From CAVPEW01 sp963703565 (lineage in GTDB: Bacteria; Actinomycetota; Acidimicrobiia; Acidimicrobiales; VFJN01), in assembly GCA_963703565.1 (NCBI GenBank), contig CAVPEW010000047.1, forward strand, positions 1-64,000: a DNA stretch of 64,000 nt. The letters run 5' to 3'. How positions within the stretch are numbered: position 1 is the stretch's first letter; the number at the start of each line of letters is the position of its first letter. The notes beneath the pieces are model-generated. The model was not told the DNA's origin. It searched no databases and saw only the letters and a program-made list of their open reading frames with translations. Positions 27,992-37,396 of this stretch are shown here, piece by piece. The translations under genes and the position numbers were made by a program.

Positions 27992-28897
27992 TCAGGCGAA
28001 CGCTGCGAAGACCTCCTCGATCGCCTTGAACTGGCCGCCGGAGGTGGAACTGGGGACCAGGATCGGTGTTCGCACTCCGGCGTCGAACCAGGCCTCGACC
28101 CCGTCGCGGACCTCGGCCACCGACCCGAACAGGGTCACGTCGGACAGCCACCGGTCCGACATGGCCGTGACCACCTCCTCGCGTCGGCCCTCGGCGAGCA
28201 GCGCCTCGACGGCCTCCATCTCCTCCACGTAGCCGGCGGCCTTCCAGTAGTTGCGGTAGTTGGGCAGCCCGACGTAGCCCCTCAACGTGCGCCGGCACAC
28301 GGCCGCCGCGGCTTCGCGGTCGTCGTCGATCACGGTGGGGACCATGTCGCCGATGAAGAAGTCCTCGTCGACGGCACCGAGGACCTCGACAGAGTGGGGC
28401 ATGGCCGAACGGGCCCCGTTGGCCCACACGGCCCCCTGGGCGACCTCCGCGGCCAGAGCCGTCATGCGGTCGCGCAACGCGGCCAGCACGATCGGGGGCA
28501 TGGGCCCGACTGCGGCCTCGGCGTCGTGGAGAGCCGCCACGTAGTCGCGGGTGTCGGCCAGGGGGGGCCCGGGCTCGACACCGATCATCTGGTGCATCGG
28601 TCCGTGGCTGACGCCCAAGCCGAGGACGAAGCGGCCGTCGCTCAGCTCGGCGATGGCGGCGGCCGCCGAGGCCAGCTCGGCAGCGCGACGCAGGTAGATG
28701 GGCTGGATCGCGGTACCGAACCGCAAGGTCGAGGTCTCCTGAGCCAGGGCGTGGCACAGGCTCATGGCGTCGGCCACGCTGGGGGTGTAGACGCCCGGGA
28801 ACCCACGGCGCTCGGCCTCCACGGCCAGCTCCAGGGCGCGTGCACGCTTGGTTGGCATGGCGATCACCGACAGTGCGGGCATCCTCGTCGGGCTCAC
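27992..28897 (-). CDS. LLM-class F420-dependent oxidoreductase
   Basis: 301-residue TIM-barrel protein of the luciferase-like monooxygenase / F420-dependent group. Segments: LELAVEAERRGFPGVYTPSVADAMS, LRFGTAIQPIYLRRAAELASAAAAI, GRFVLGLGVSHGPMHQMIG, PPIVLAALRDRM, and C-terminal DAGVRTPILVPSST. These match the actinobacterial F420 subfamily rather than FMN luciferases. GTG 28897 is preceded by AGGTGG at ~4 nt; ATG 28882 is an alternative. Substrate unknown. The 288 bp between its stop and the ABC-F start hold no gene I can support. Confidence 0.86.
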   Translation of the reverse strand: MSPTRMPALSVIAMPTKRARALELAVEAERRGFPGVYTPSVADAMSLCHALAQETSTLRFGTAIQPIYLRRAAELASAAAAIAELSDGRFVLGLGVSHGPMHQMIGVEPGPPLADTRDYVAALHDAEAAVGPMPPIVLAALRDRMTALAAEVAQGAVWANGARSAMPHSVEVLGAVDEDFFIGDMVPTVIDDDREAAAAVCRRTLRGYVGLPNYRNYWKAAGYVEEMEAVEALLAEGRREEVVTAMSDRWLSDVTLFGSVAEVRDGVEAWFDAGVRTPILVPSSTSGGQFKAIEEVFAAFA

Positions 28898-29116
28898 GGA
28901 TCCACCTCGGGTACCGGTCGGGACCTGTCGTGGCTGCGCATCGGCTCCCCTCCCCCTGCATGGCCGAACCCCACCGGTGACGGACCCTACCGTCGGGGAG
29001 GGCCGGGGCGAGTCGGGGCGGGTCGAGGCAGAGTGGAGCGGCTCGAGCCCGACCGGCCGACTAGCGTCCGGACGTCCGCTTCGCCGGGTTCGCCCGGTGC
29101 GACCCCGGGGGAGACT

Positions 29117-30151
29117 ATGAAGGCCCTGCAGCTGACGGCGTGGAAGTCCGACCCCTCGCTGCAGGTGGTCCCGGACCCCACTCCTGGGCCCGGTCAGGTC
29201 GTGATCCGCATCGCCGGCGCCGGAGCATGCCACTCGGACCTGCACCTGCTCCACGACTTCGACGAGGGCCTCATGCCGTGGTCGCCGCCGTTCACCCTCG
29301 GCCACGAGAACGCCGGGTGGGTCGCGGCGCTGGGTGAGGGCGTCGAGGGGCTCGCCGAGGGGGACGCGGTGGCCGTCTACGGGTCCTGGGGCTGCGGTCG
29401 GTGCACCCGTTGCCTGACCGGGGCGGAGAACTACTGCCTGCGCCCCGGCGCCGTGGTGCCGCCCGGAGGGCTGGGCAGCGACGGCGGCATGGCGCCGCTG
29501 ATGCTCGTGCCCGAAGCCCGTTGGCTGGTGCCCCTCGGCGACCTCGACCCAGTGCTGGCCGCGCCGCTGACCGACGCCGGCCTCACTCCCTACCACGCCA
29601 TCAGGCGCTCCCTCGGACTGCTGGTCCCGGGCTCGACAGCTGTCGTCGTCGGCACCGGAGGTCTCGGCCACATGGCCGTCCAGCTGCTCGGCGCGCTGAG
29701 CCCGACCACGGTCGTGGCGGTCGACCAGCGGCCCGCTGCCCTCGCCCGGGCTGGTGCGGCCGGCGCCGCCCACACCGCTTCGCCCGACGAGGCCACCGCG
29801 TTGGTTCGCGACCTCACCCAGGGCCGTGGCGCCGAGCTGGTGCTCGACTTCGTGGGAGTCGACGCGACCATGGCGCTGGGGGTGACCTTGGCCTCGACGC
29901 TCGGTCACCTCACCGTGGTCGGCATCGGCGGCGGCTCCCTAGGGGTGGGCTTCTTCACCGTGCCCTACGAGATGTCCGTGGCCACCACCTACTGGGGCAC
30001 CCTGCCAGAGCTGCGGGAGGTGATCGCGCTGGCGGCACAGGGCCGGATCCGTCCCGAGGTCCAGCGCTTCTCGCTCGAGGACGGGGCCCTCGCCTACCAG
30101 GCCATGACCGACGGCACCCTCACTGGGCGGGCGGTGGTCGTTCCCGACTGA
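29117..30151 (+). CDS. zinc-containing alcohol dehydrogenase (MDR family)
   Basis: 344 residues. Catalytic Zn motif GAGACHSDLHLLH, LGHENAGWVAALGEGV, four structural-Zn cysteines in GSWGCGRCTRCLTGAENYC, and NAD-binding VVVGTGGLGHMAVQLL. It resembles NAD-dependent primary/secondary alcohol dehydrogenases. ATG 29117 has a GGGGGAG RBS 4 nt upstream. A TAGCGT box at 29062-29067 is a possible promoter. It is divergent from the F420-type gene (219-bp gap) and converges on the pseudokinase gene. Confidence 0.9.
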   Translation: MKALQLTAWKSDPSLQVVPDPTPGPGQVVIRIAGAGACHSDLHLLHDFDEGLMPWSPPFTLGHENAGWVAALGEGVEGLAEGDAVAVYGSWGCGRCTRCLTGAENYCLRPGAVVPPGGLGSDGGMAPLMLVPEARWLVPLGDLDPVLAAPLTDAGLTPYHAIRRSLGLLVPGSTAVVVGTGGLGHMAVQLLGALSPTTVVAVDQRPAALARAGAAGAAHTASPDEATALVRDLTQGRGAELVLDFVGVDATMALGVTLASTLGHLTVVGIGGGSLGVGFFTVPYEMSVATTYWGTLPELREVIALAAQGRIRPEVQRFSLEDGALAYQAMTDGTLTGRAVVVPD

Positions 30152-30173
30152 CCCGCCCAGCGAGCTCGCAGCC

Positions 30174-31704
30174 TCAGTGGGCCGCGCCCGGGTCTTCGTC
30201 GAGCGCTGCACGCAGAGCCGGCAGGCGCAGCACTAGGGGCATGAGCTCGCTGGCCAGGCTGCGCTGCGGAGCCACCCGGGCGAGCAGTCCGCGCAAACCG
30301 AGGGTGGCGCGCAAGAAGGCGACGACCGGCAGTGGTGGGCGCAGCCCGTGACGCACCAGCACCGCCATCGACTCCGTGAGCCCACTCACCAGGCCCTGTT
30401 CCCCCGACCCGAGCAGTGCCATCGGCGCCAACGCAGCAGTGGCCGCGAGGTCGCGGCGAAGCGAGTCGCGGTCGACCGCCGCGGGAACGGCACCGGCCGC
30501 GTCCATCGCCGCGACCTGCGCTGCATAGTCGCCGCCGAGCACGGCGGCGAGGAAGTCGATCGCCGAGCGGCGCAGCTGGCGGTCGAAGCGTCCCGCCGAG
30601 GGGCATCCGGGCAGCACCAGCCGCCCGGACTCGTCGACGAGCAGGTGCTCGACCGACAGGTCGGCGTGGAACCAGCCGTGCTCCAGGGCGCCGGCCACGG
30701 TCAGCGCCACCAGTGCGTCGGCGGCAGCCTCGGCGTCGAGCGGCGGCGGGGTGGGGCGAACCCCGTCCGCAGCGGCGCCTTCGAGGACCTCGGCCAGCGA
30801 CCACAGCGCACCGCCGGGATGCCGGTAGGCGACGGCTCCGGCGGTGATAGCCCCTGGCACCGGGGCCAGCACCGTCGCCGGAGCCGTGTCGGTCGGGCCC
30901 AGGGCGGCTGCGGCCCCCTCGGTGTTGAGAGCGTCGTAGCGCAGGTCGAGCTCTTCGAGCAGCTGGCGGGCGAGCAGCTCGACGAAGCCCAACGGGTGTG
31001 CCGCAGCCACCGCGGGGACGAGCGACTCGAGGGTGCCCACCAGCGCCGCGGTCACCCGGGTGTCGGCGCGCACCGCGCGCGCCGTTCCGGGCCGTCGGAC
31101 GCGCCACAGCACGGGTTCGCCTTCGAGCATCCCCGGGTGCAGCTGCGACAGGGCGGTGGCGGCCAGTTCCGGCCCGTCGATTCGAGCCTGTTGGCCGAGC
31201 GCCCGCCGCAGGGCCCACGCCGCGCCGGCCCGGTCCATCGGGGAGACCGGGACCGGCCGGCGGGCCAACTCGGCGACGACAGCACCGGGAGCGATGCCCT
31301 CGCTGTGGCCGACGATGCGGGCGACCTCGGCACCGGGCGCCCCCGCCAGTAGCAGCTGGTCCCTTGTCCACTGGGCTACCGCCGACTTGGCGAGGCCGGC
31401 GGCGCCCCCTTCGGGGACCACCACCCGGCGTTGGTGGGCGGACCTGGCCGCGCCGCCACCCAGCGCCACGGTTGCCCAACGGGCCTGTGCGGCTCCGAGA
31501 GCGGCGAGCCGGTACAGCGACCGACCCACCGGCGGGCGGCTCGGGTGGACGAGGCGCCGGGCGCGCTCGTCGAGGCGACGCTCGACGCCCCCCTCGCCGC
31601 CGAGGCTGCCGTCGAGGCTCGGCGAGCGCGGCGCGCAGGCCGTGGTCGGCGTCGAGCCAGGCCACGGCGGGACGATCCCGTCGCAATGTCACACCGTGCA
31701 CCAT
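30174..31704 (-). CDS. ABC1/UbiB-family protein, probable pseudokinase, with a one-base frameshift near the N-terminus
   Basis: Family features: EPVLWRVRRPGTARAV (in place of VAVKVQRPG), LLEELDLRYDALNTE, and GWFHADLSVEHLLVD (usually FHADPHPGNLLV). Where the family has LLDFGMVG this protein has LVLPGCPSAGR. The catalytic Asp and Asn positions therefore look lost. N-terminal codons from ATG 31704 (VHGVTLRRDRPAVAWLDADH) are in another frame; the break is GAGGCTC at 31614-31620 on the plus strand, and removing one base gives GAGCTC and AELDGSLGGEGG. The span is 510 codons plus one base. UbiB/ADCK proteins act in isoprenoid-lipid biology; the role here is unknown. Convergent with the alcohol dehydrogenase gene. 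Confidence 0.75.
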
Positions 31705-31768
31705 AGACGTCGGATCGTCCCGTTCGACCCCCGAGTCGACCGCGAGGACCACGGTCCGGCAGGGCGGC

Positions 31769-34283
31769 TCAGATCGGGTTGCCGTTGGGGTCGAGGTAAT
31801 CGAGCGACAGGTGCCCGGCCTCGTCGAGAGTTCGCCATCCGGCATCGTCCAGGCCCAGGACGTGGCGGTACACGTACTCGTTGTCGGCGCCCATGGCCGA
31901 GATGGGGTCCCAACGCATCGGTGGCCCGTCCCAGTGCCACAGGTGCGCCGGGTAGTCGTGGGTGCCGGTCTCGGCTCCCACGTTGGGGCGGAAGAAGCCC
32001 CGCTCTCGCAGGTGGGGGTCGGTGAAGGCGACCGCCTCGTCCATCACCGGGCCGGCGGGGACGCCTTCGCGCTGGAGTCGGTGGAAGGCGTCGTGGGCGT
32101 CGAGCGTCGCCGCCCAGGCGCCGATGCGCTCGTCGATCTCGTCGTGGTGCTCGCGACGGCCGTCCTCGGTGGCGAAGCGCGCGTCGGTCGCCCAATCGGG
32201 ATCCCCCATGGCTCGGCGCAGCCCCGTCCACTGGTCGTCGTCGGCCACGGTGAGCACCACCCAGCGGTCCTCTCCCTGGCACCGGTAGCACCCCTGGGGA
32301 GCATGGGTCCGGTGGCGGTTCCCGTTCGGAGCGTGGGCCCGCCCGGTGCGGGCGGAGTCGACGAGCAGCTCGCCGATGTGTTGCAGCATGTTCTCGGACT
32401 GGTCGAGCTCGATGTAGGAGCCCTCTCCCGTACGGTCGCGGCGCGCAAGCGCCGAGAGCGCGGCGAGCACGCCGACCACACCGGAGGCCGGATCCATGTG
32501 GAACACCGACGTCGTGCTGGTCAGGTCGGCTCCGAGGTAACCGCGCAACGATGTGAGCCCGGCGAGCGCCTCGAAGTGGGCGCCGAAGCCGACGTGGCGG
32601 TGGTAGGGGCCCGAGGTTCCCATCGGGGGCAGGCGCATGAGCGATACGCGCGGGTTGCGGGCCGAGATCATCGGCCAGTCGATGCGCAATTGCTCGAAGA
32701 GCTTGACCGCGTTGTTCTCCACGATCAGGTCGGAGCGCTCGACGAGCGAGAGGAACGTCTCGCGCCCTAGGTCCGTGCGCATGTCCAGGGTGGCCAGCTT
32801 CCGGCCTCGCGCGTGGCAGTTGAACATGGCGTGGCGGTTGAACGGGCGCTCGCCGGGGTCGAAGTCGGGGAATGCTCCGGGCAGTGGCCCGAGCGCCTTG
32901 GCCATCTCGGCAGTGAGCCGAGGCGCGAAGCCCTTGGTGCTGGAGGGGAACAGGTAGGGGTTGTCCAGGCGAATGACCTCGGCCCCCAGGTCCGCCAGCA
33001 GCATCGTGAGGTAGGGCCCCGCCCACACCACCGTGAAGTCCAGGACCCGGATCCCCTCGAGCGGTAGGCGGGCGCCCGCCACAGGGCTCAGCACTGGCAG
33101 CCCGGGCCCGAGGGGACTGGCACCGAGGGAGGCGTCGTCGTCGGCCTCGCCGAGAAGGGGTGCTGCGCTGCGCTGGGCCCAGGCTCCCTCCATGCGGAAC
33201 GGCGCCCCCGGCGCGCGGAACGTGCCGGCGACGGGGTGGCTCTGCTCCACGAAGAACCCACGCTCGATGAACTGGGGGTCCTCGACCACGTCGGTGGTGT
33301 CGTGCACGGCGGTGATGGGCCAGGCGTGCGCCTGGGCCTCGGCCATCGCCTCCTCCCGGGTGCGTGAGAGCAGCCAGGGGTACAGCACCGCGTCGGTGGC
33401 GTCGGAGACCTCCGGGTTGATCATCCAGGCGGGGTCGGCGTAGAGCTCGTCGAGCGTCGGGTCGGCGAGGGTCGCGAGCATGCGGGGCACCCACGCCGGG
33501 ATGGTGATGACCTGCACGTAGCCGTCGGCGACGGGATAGATGCCCATCGGCGCCGGCGAGAGGCGCTGGGTGCCCTCACGGTGCACGAGGCCGCCGTGGT
33601 AGGCGTAGCCGACGAGGAAGGCGAGGCGCCGATCGATCGAGGCCGCCTGGGCTTCGAAGTGCGAGACGTCGACGTGGATCGCCCGGCCTCCGTTGGCCGG
33701 CAGCGCGACCGTGGCCAGAGCGGACAGGGTCGCCGTGGCAGCCACGTTGCCGCTCTGGTAGGTGGTCAGGTTGGCACCGAGCTTGATCGGTTCGCGCTCC
33801 TCGACGCCTGTCGAGGCTCATCGCGCCGCCCATGGCGTAGTCGACCAGGTCGCTGCTGCGGTAGGCGGCGTAGGGCCCGGTCTGGCCGAAGGGGGTGACG
33901 CTGGTCATCACCAACCGCGGCTGCACCCGGCGCAGGTCGTCGAAGCCGAGGCCCCAGGCCTCGAGCGCTCCGGGGGCGTAGGACTCCACCACCGCGTCGG
34001 CGCCTGCGACGAGGCGACGGACCCGGTCCTGCCCGGCGGCGGTGGACAGATCGGCCACCACCGATCGCTTGTTGGCCCCGAGGTGCAAGAACAGGGCGCT
34101 CTGCTCGGGGTCGTACCGGTCGTCGGGGAACGGACCGAGCCGTCGGGCCACGTCTCCCCCGGGCGGCTCGACCTTGATCACCTCGGCGCCAAAGGCGGCC
34201 AGGAGCTTGGTGGCGTAGGGCGCCGCGATGCCCTCGGCCAGCTCGATGATCCGGATCCCGGCGAGCGGTTGCTCGAGTGTCAC
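31769..34283 (-). CDS. tandem CaiB/BaiF (family III) CoA-transferase, interrupted by a one-base frameshift
   Basis: About 837 residues, twice the usual family length because two family III CoA-transferase domains are fused. Domain 1 begins PLAGIRIIELAEGIAAPYAT; domain 2, near residue 390, begins LPLEGIRVLDFTVVWAGPYL and contains VSLMRLPPMGTSGPY and YIELDQSENML. Codons 1 to ~156 are in one frame and the rest in another. The shift lies in GAGGCTC at 33813-33819 (plus strand); removing one base gives GAGCTC and AMSSTGVEEREPIKLG. Here GAGCTC is not in codon register, unlike in the other genes. The GTG start overlaps the acyl-CoA dehydrogenase stop (GTGA), so both probably act on the same acyl-CoA or acid. 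Substrate unknown. Confidence 0.88.
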
Positions 34284-35596
34284 GTGTTCCCCCTGGTAGG
34301 CGGCCCCGGCCGGGCCGGCTGGAGCGGCGCCCGTGCGCCGCCCGTCGATGTTCGACTGGCCGAGCTGCAGCGCGACGCGTAGCTGGCGAACGGGGCCTGC
34401 CGGTGTGGGTCCGGCTCCCGCGGCATCCCCAGCACCCGCTCGCTGATGATGTTGCGTTGGATCTCGTCGCTGCCGCCGGCGATGCGTAGCGAGGGAGCGG
34501 CCAGGAAGCTGAGCTGCCAGGCTCCCTCGGTGGGGGCGGAGCCGTCCAGCAGGCCCCCTGCCGGCCCCTCGATGGCCAGGGCCAGGTCGCCGACCTGCTT
34601 GAGGAGCTGGCCCATGGCCAGCTTGGTGATGGAACCCTCCGGGCCGGGCACGTCCCCGCGGCGAAGGGCGGTGAGCAGCCGGTACCGCACGAAGCGGATT
34701 ATCTCGGCGCGGATGTAGACGTCGGCCAGGCGTTGGCGCACCACGCCCCGACTGGCGGCCGGCACGCCGTCACGCTGGTGGTTCCGAGCCAGCTGGATGA
34801 CCAGGCGGGGATCGACACCCATGTCGCCGCCGCCGATCATCATCCGCTCGTTCATCAGCGTGGTCTGGGTGACCGCCCAGCCGCCGTTGTACTCGCCCAG
34901 CAGGTTCTCGGCGGGGATGCGCACGTCGTCGAGGAACACCTCGGAGAAGTGGGCGTCTCCGGTGATCTGGCGCAGCGGGCGAACGGTGATGCCGGGCGTG
35001 GTCATGTCGACCAGGAAGTAGGAGATGCCCCGGTGCTTGGGCTGGTCGGGGTCGGTGCGCACCGGCAGGATCCCCCAGTCGGAGTAGTGGGCTCCCGAGT
35101 TCCACACCTTCTGGCCGTTGACCACGAACACATCGCCGTCCCGCTCGGCCCGGGTGCGCATGCCCGCGAGGTCGGATCCGGCGCCCGGCTCGGAGAACAG
35201 CTGGCACCAGACCTCCTCGCCGCGCAGCATCGGGGCCAGGAAGCGCTGCTTCTGGGCATCGGTGCCGTGGGCGATGATCGTCGGCCCGGCGAGGCCCATG
35301 CCGACCATGAATATCCCGTTGGGCACGTCGAACGCCTCGGCCTCCTCGCCGAAGATCACCTGCTCCATGACCGTGCCGCCCCGGCCACCGAACTCACGGG
35401 GCCAGGTGATGGCGGCGTAGCCCGCGTCGGCGAGGCCGGCCTGGAACTCCTTGGCTCGGGGCAGGTCGTCGTGGCCCTGGCTCGTGAACATCGCCGACGG
35501 GGCATCCGCTCGCCGACGAGGGGTGGCGTTGGCCTCGAGCCAGGAGCGGACCTCGACCCTGAAACGGGCGTCTTGGGGGTCGTCGTCGAAGTCCAC
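34280..35596 (-). CDS. acyl-CoA dehydrogenase
   Basis: 438 residues, FAD flavoenzyme that desaturates an acyl-CoA. WPREFGGRGGTVMEQVIF, CQLFSEPGAGSDLAGMRT (FAD/substrate loop), NGQKVWNSGAHYSDWGIL, LGEYNGGWAVTQTTLMNER and the C-terminal GGSDEIQRNIISERVLGMPRE are typical of the actinobacterial FadE group (FadE6/FadE17-like). GTG 35596 with AGGAG 6 nt upstream is chosen over the longer open frame. The stop overlaps the start of the tandem CoA-transferase, suggesting that acid activation and first oxidation are coupled. Confidence 0.9.
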   Translation of the reverse strand: MDFDDDPQDARFRVEVRSWLEANATPRRRADAPSAMFTSQGHDDLPRAKEFQAGLADAGYAAITWPREFGGRGGTVMEQVIFGEEAEAFDVPNGIFMVGMGLAGPTIIAHGTDAQKQRFLAPMLRGEEVWCQLFSEPGAGSDLAGMRTRAERDGDVFVVNGQKVWNSGAHYSDWGILPVRTDPDQPKHRGISYFLVDMTTPGITVRPLRQITGDAHFSEVFLDDVRIPAENLLGEYNGGWAVTQTTLMNERMMIGGGDMGVDPRLVIQLARNHQRDGVPAASRGVVRQRLADVYIRAEIIRFVRYRLLTALRRGDVPGPEGSITKLAMGQLLKQVGDLALAIEGPAGGLLDGSAPTEGAWQLSFLAAPSLRIAGGSDEIQRNIISERVLGMPREPDPHRQAPFASYASRCSSASRTSTGGARAPLQPARPGPPTRGNT

Positions 35597-35883
35597 CAGG
35601 CACTCCTGCGGTTCGCGGGCGTGGCAGGGAGCGAGTCGGCGCGATGCCCCCCGCATCGAAACTGAACCCGTGGGTTCGCTGGGGATGGTAGTGGTCGCAG
35701 CCCGCCCCGGCCACCCGCGCCGACCTGCCGGCCCGCCCCTGTGACGTTCCATTCGGCGGCTGCCCTCGCCCGAGTGAAGGCGCGTCCCTCGTCGTGAACC
35801 TCCCCGCTGCCGCGGACCTTCCGGACGACCAACGCACGCTCAACCTCCGAGGCGGCCAACCAGGACCAGGTCCATGTCTGCAG

Positions 35884-35969
35884 TGCCCGGGGTGGGATTC
35901 GAACCCACGCGCTCCCGTGGGAGCAGAGGGGTTTAAGCCCTCCGCGTCTGCCAACTCCGCCACCCGGGC
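35884..35969 (-). tRNA. tRNA-Leu (anticodon UAA)
   Basis: Reads on the minus strand. Acceptor arms GCCCGGG (35969-35963) and CCCGGGC pair perfectly, with A as discriminator at 35884. D-arm GGCGGAGTTGGCAGACGC, anticodon loop CTTAAA giving UAA, a long class II variable arm (CTCCCACGGGAG hairpin), and the T-arm GTGGGTTCGAATCCCAC are all present. CCA is not encoded. The UUA codon read by this tRNA is very rare in such a GC-rich genome. Confidence 0.95.
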
Positions 35970-36014
35970 GCCGCGTGGAAGGTAGTGGTCGGAGCCGGGG
36001 GGGGCCGCCGCCGC

Positions 36015-36392
36015 TCACGCGGCGCGCGCCGGCGCCCCTTCCGGACGGGGCCGAGGCGCCCCTCCGGGCACGGGGCCCGCCTCGGCGGCCGCGAGCTGAC
36101 CCCAAAGGGCCTGGCGGACCTGGTGGGCCCGCCTGCCCTGCAGCCGGTTGGCCACCACCACCCCCTCGACGAGGTCAGCCAGCACGGCGGGCCACGGGCG
36201 GCCCACCAGCGCCACCGCGACCACCGCTCCCCTGCGCCCCCGCCGGATCGTGCGCGCCGCTCCGGGCAGCCGCGGCGGTGCGCGGAAGCCCGGGACCTCC
36301 AGGCCGAGCCGGCGAGCCCCGCGCCCGATGGCCCGCACCGCCTCCGCCAGGCGAAGGGACGGGGGAAGCTCGGGGTCGGCCATGCCGGACAT
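36015..36392 (-). CDS. small basic hypothetical protein
   Basis: 125 residues, Arg/Ala/Pro-rich. The middle part (RGAVVAVALVGRPWPAVLAD, LVEGVVVANRLQGRRAHQVR) looks like an ordered helical domain; the last 25 residues are low-complexity. It might start at ATG 36392 or three codons later. No domain is recognised. It is divergent from the nuclease gene and downstream of no other minus-strand gene except the tRNA. Codon use matches its neighbours, which supports a real gene. Confidence 0.45.
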   Translation of the reverse strand: MSGMADPELPPSLRLAEAVRAIGRGARRLGLEVPGFRAPPRLPGAARTIRRGRRGAVVAVALVGRPWPAVLADLVEGVVVANRLQGRRAHQVRQALWGQLAAAEAGPVPGGAPRPRPEGAPARAA

Positions 36393-36436
36393 GATCCCGC
36401 TGCGGTGTGACAGTCCCGGCCGCGCGGTGCGGCGCC

Positions 36437-36442
36437 TAGCGT
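36437..36442 (+). promoter_or_regulatory. TANNNT -10 box of leaderless nuclease gene
   Basis: TAGCGT, 6 nt before ATG 36449, no Shine-Dalgarno sequence. Confidence 0.4.
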
Positions 36443-36448
36443 GGCCAC

Positions 36449-37396
36449 ATGAGCGAGGCCGGGTCCCAGCTCAACCCGGTCCAGCGTGCCGTGCTCGAGG
36501 CGCTGGGCGCCCCCTACGACGCCAGGCCCAGCTTCGCGTCCGACCTGGCCGGCGACCTGCGCGACGAGCTCGAGGCCCGGCTCGCTCCGGTGGCCGCGCA
36601 GATCCCGACCGAGCGACCGCTGTGGCTGTCCAAGCGAGACCTGGCGGGGGTGCACGGCTGCGAGACAGCTTTCGTGGCCGACGGCGACGAGCCGTTCGCC
36701 TGGTCGGCGGCCGCGGCGCGCGGAGTCGTCGCCCACAAGGCGATCGAGCTGTCCGTGAACTGGCGGGGCGAGGCGACGCCCGGCGACCTCGTGGACGAGG
36801 CGATCGCGCGCAGCGTCGGCGAGGACACGCTCGGGAGTTGGCTCGGCGCGCTAGGCGAGGGCGAACGGGCCGAGCTGCGCGGCGAGGCCGTCGCGCGCGT
36901 GGCCAAGTTCGCCGAGGTGTTCCCGCCGCTGGCCCCGCGTTGGGTACCGGTGACCGAGAGCCGCATGCGCGCCGAGCTGTGCGCCGACCGGGTGGTGCTC
37001 TCCGGCAAGACCGACCTCACCGTCGGCCGCGCCCAGGGGCAGGTGGCCGGCAAGGTGGTGATCGACCTGAAGTCCGGCGGCTTCGTGCCCGCGCATCGCG
37101 ACGACCTGCGCTTCTACGCGCTGATCGAGACCCTTCGCCTCGGTGTGCCGCCCCGACTGCTGGCCTCGGTCTACCTGGACTCGGGTCGGATCGTGACCGA
37201 AGACGTCGACGAAGCGGTGCTCGGCGCCGCCGTCGAACGCACCGTGCGCGGCGCCGAGGCGCTGGTCGAGCTCCGATCCGGCCAGCGCCAGCCGACACTT
37301 CGCCCAGGCCCGGGCTGTCGGTGGTGCCGATGTCGCGACGACTGCGCGCAGGGTCTGGAGTGGCTCGCAGAGCGCACCGGGCAGGACGGCTGGTGA
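36449..37396 (+). CDS. PD-(D/E)XK nuclease-family protein with a Cas4/AddB-like four-cysteine site
   Basis: 315 residues. The RecB-type nuclease core is visible: RGVVAHKAIELS (the His of motif I), VVLSGKTDLTVGR (acidic metal ligand) and VVIDLKSGGF (D-x-K). One cysteine early (residue 71, HGCETAF) and a cluster near the end (C290, C293, C295, C299 in CRWCRCRDDC) match the split arrangement that binds [4Fe-4S] in Cas4 and AddB. There is no helicase domain and no CRISPR array or cas gene near, so a DNA-repair or processing role is likelier than adaptation. Its stop overlaps the acyltransferase start (GTGA), an unusual partner. Confidence 0.78.
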   Translation: MSEAGSQLNPVQRAVLEALGAPYDARPSFASDLAGDLRDELEARLAPVAAQIPTERPLWLSKRDLAGVHGCETAFVADGDEPFAWSAAAARGVVAHKAIELSVNWRGEATPGDLVDEAIARSVGEDTLGSWLGALGEGERAELRGEAVARVAKFAEVFPPLAPRWVPVTESRMRAELCADRVVLSGKTDLTVGRAQGQVAGKVVIDLKSGGFVPAHRDDLRFYALIETLRLGVPPRLLASVYLDSGRIVTEDVDEAVLGAAVERTVRGAEALVELRSGQRQPTLRPGPGCRWCRCRDDCAQGLEWLAERTGQDGW

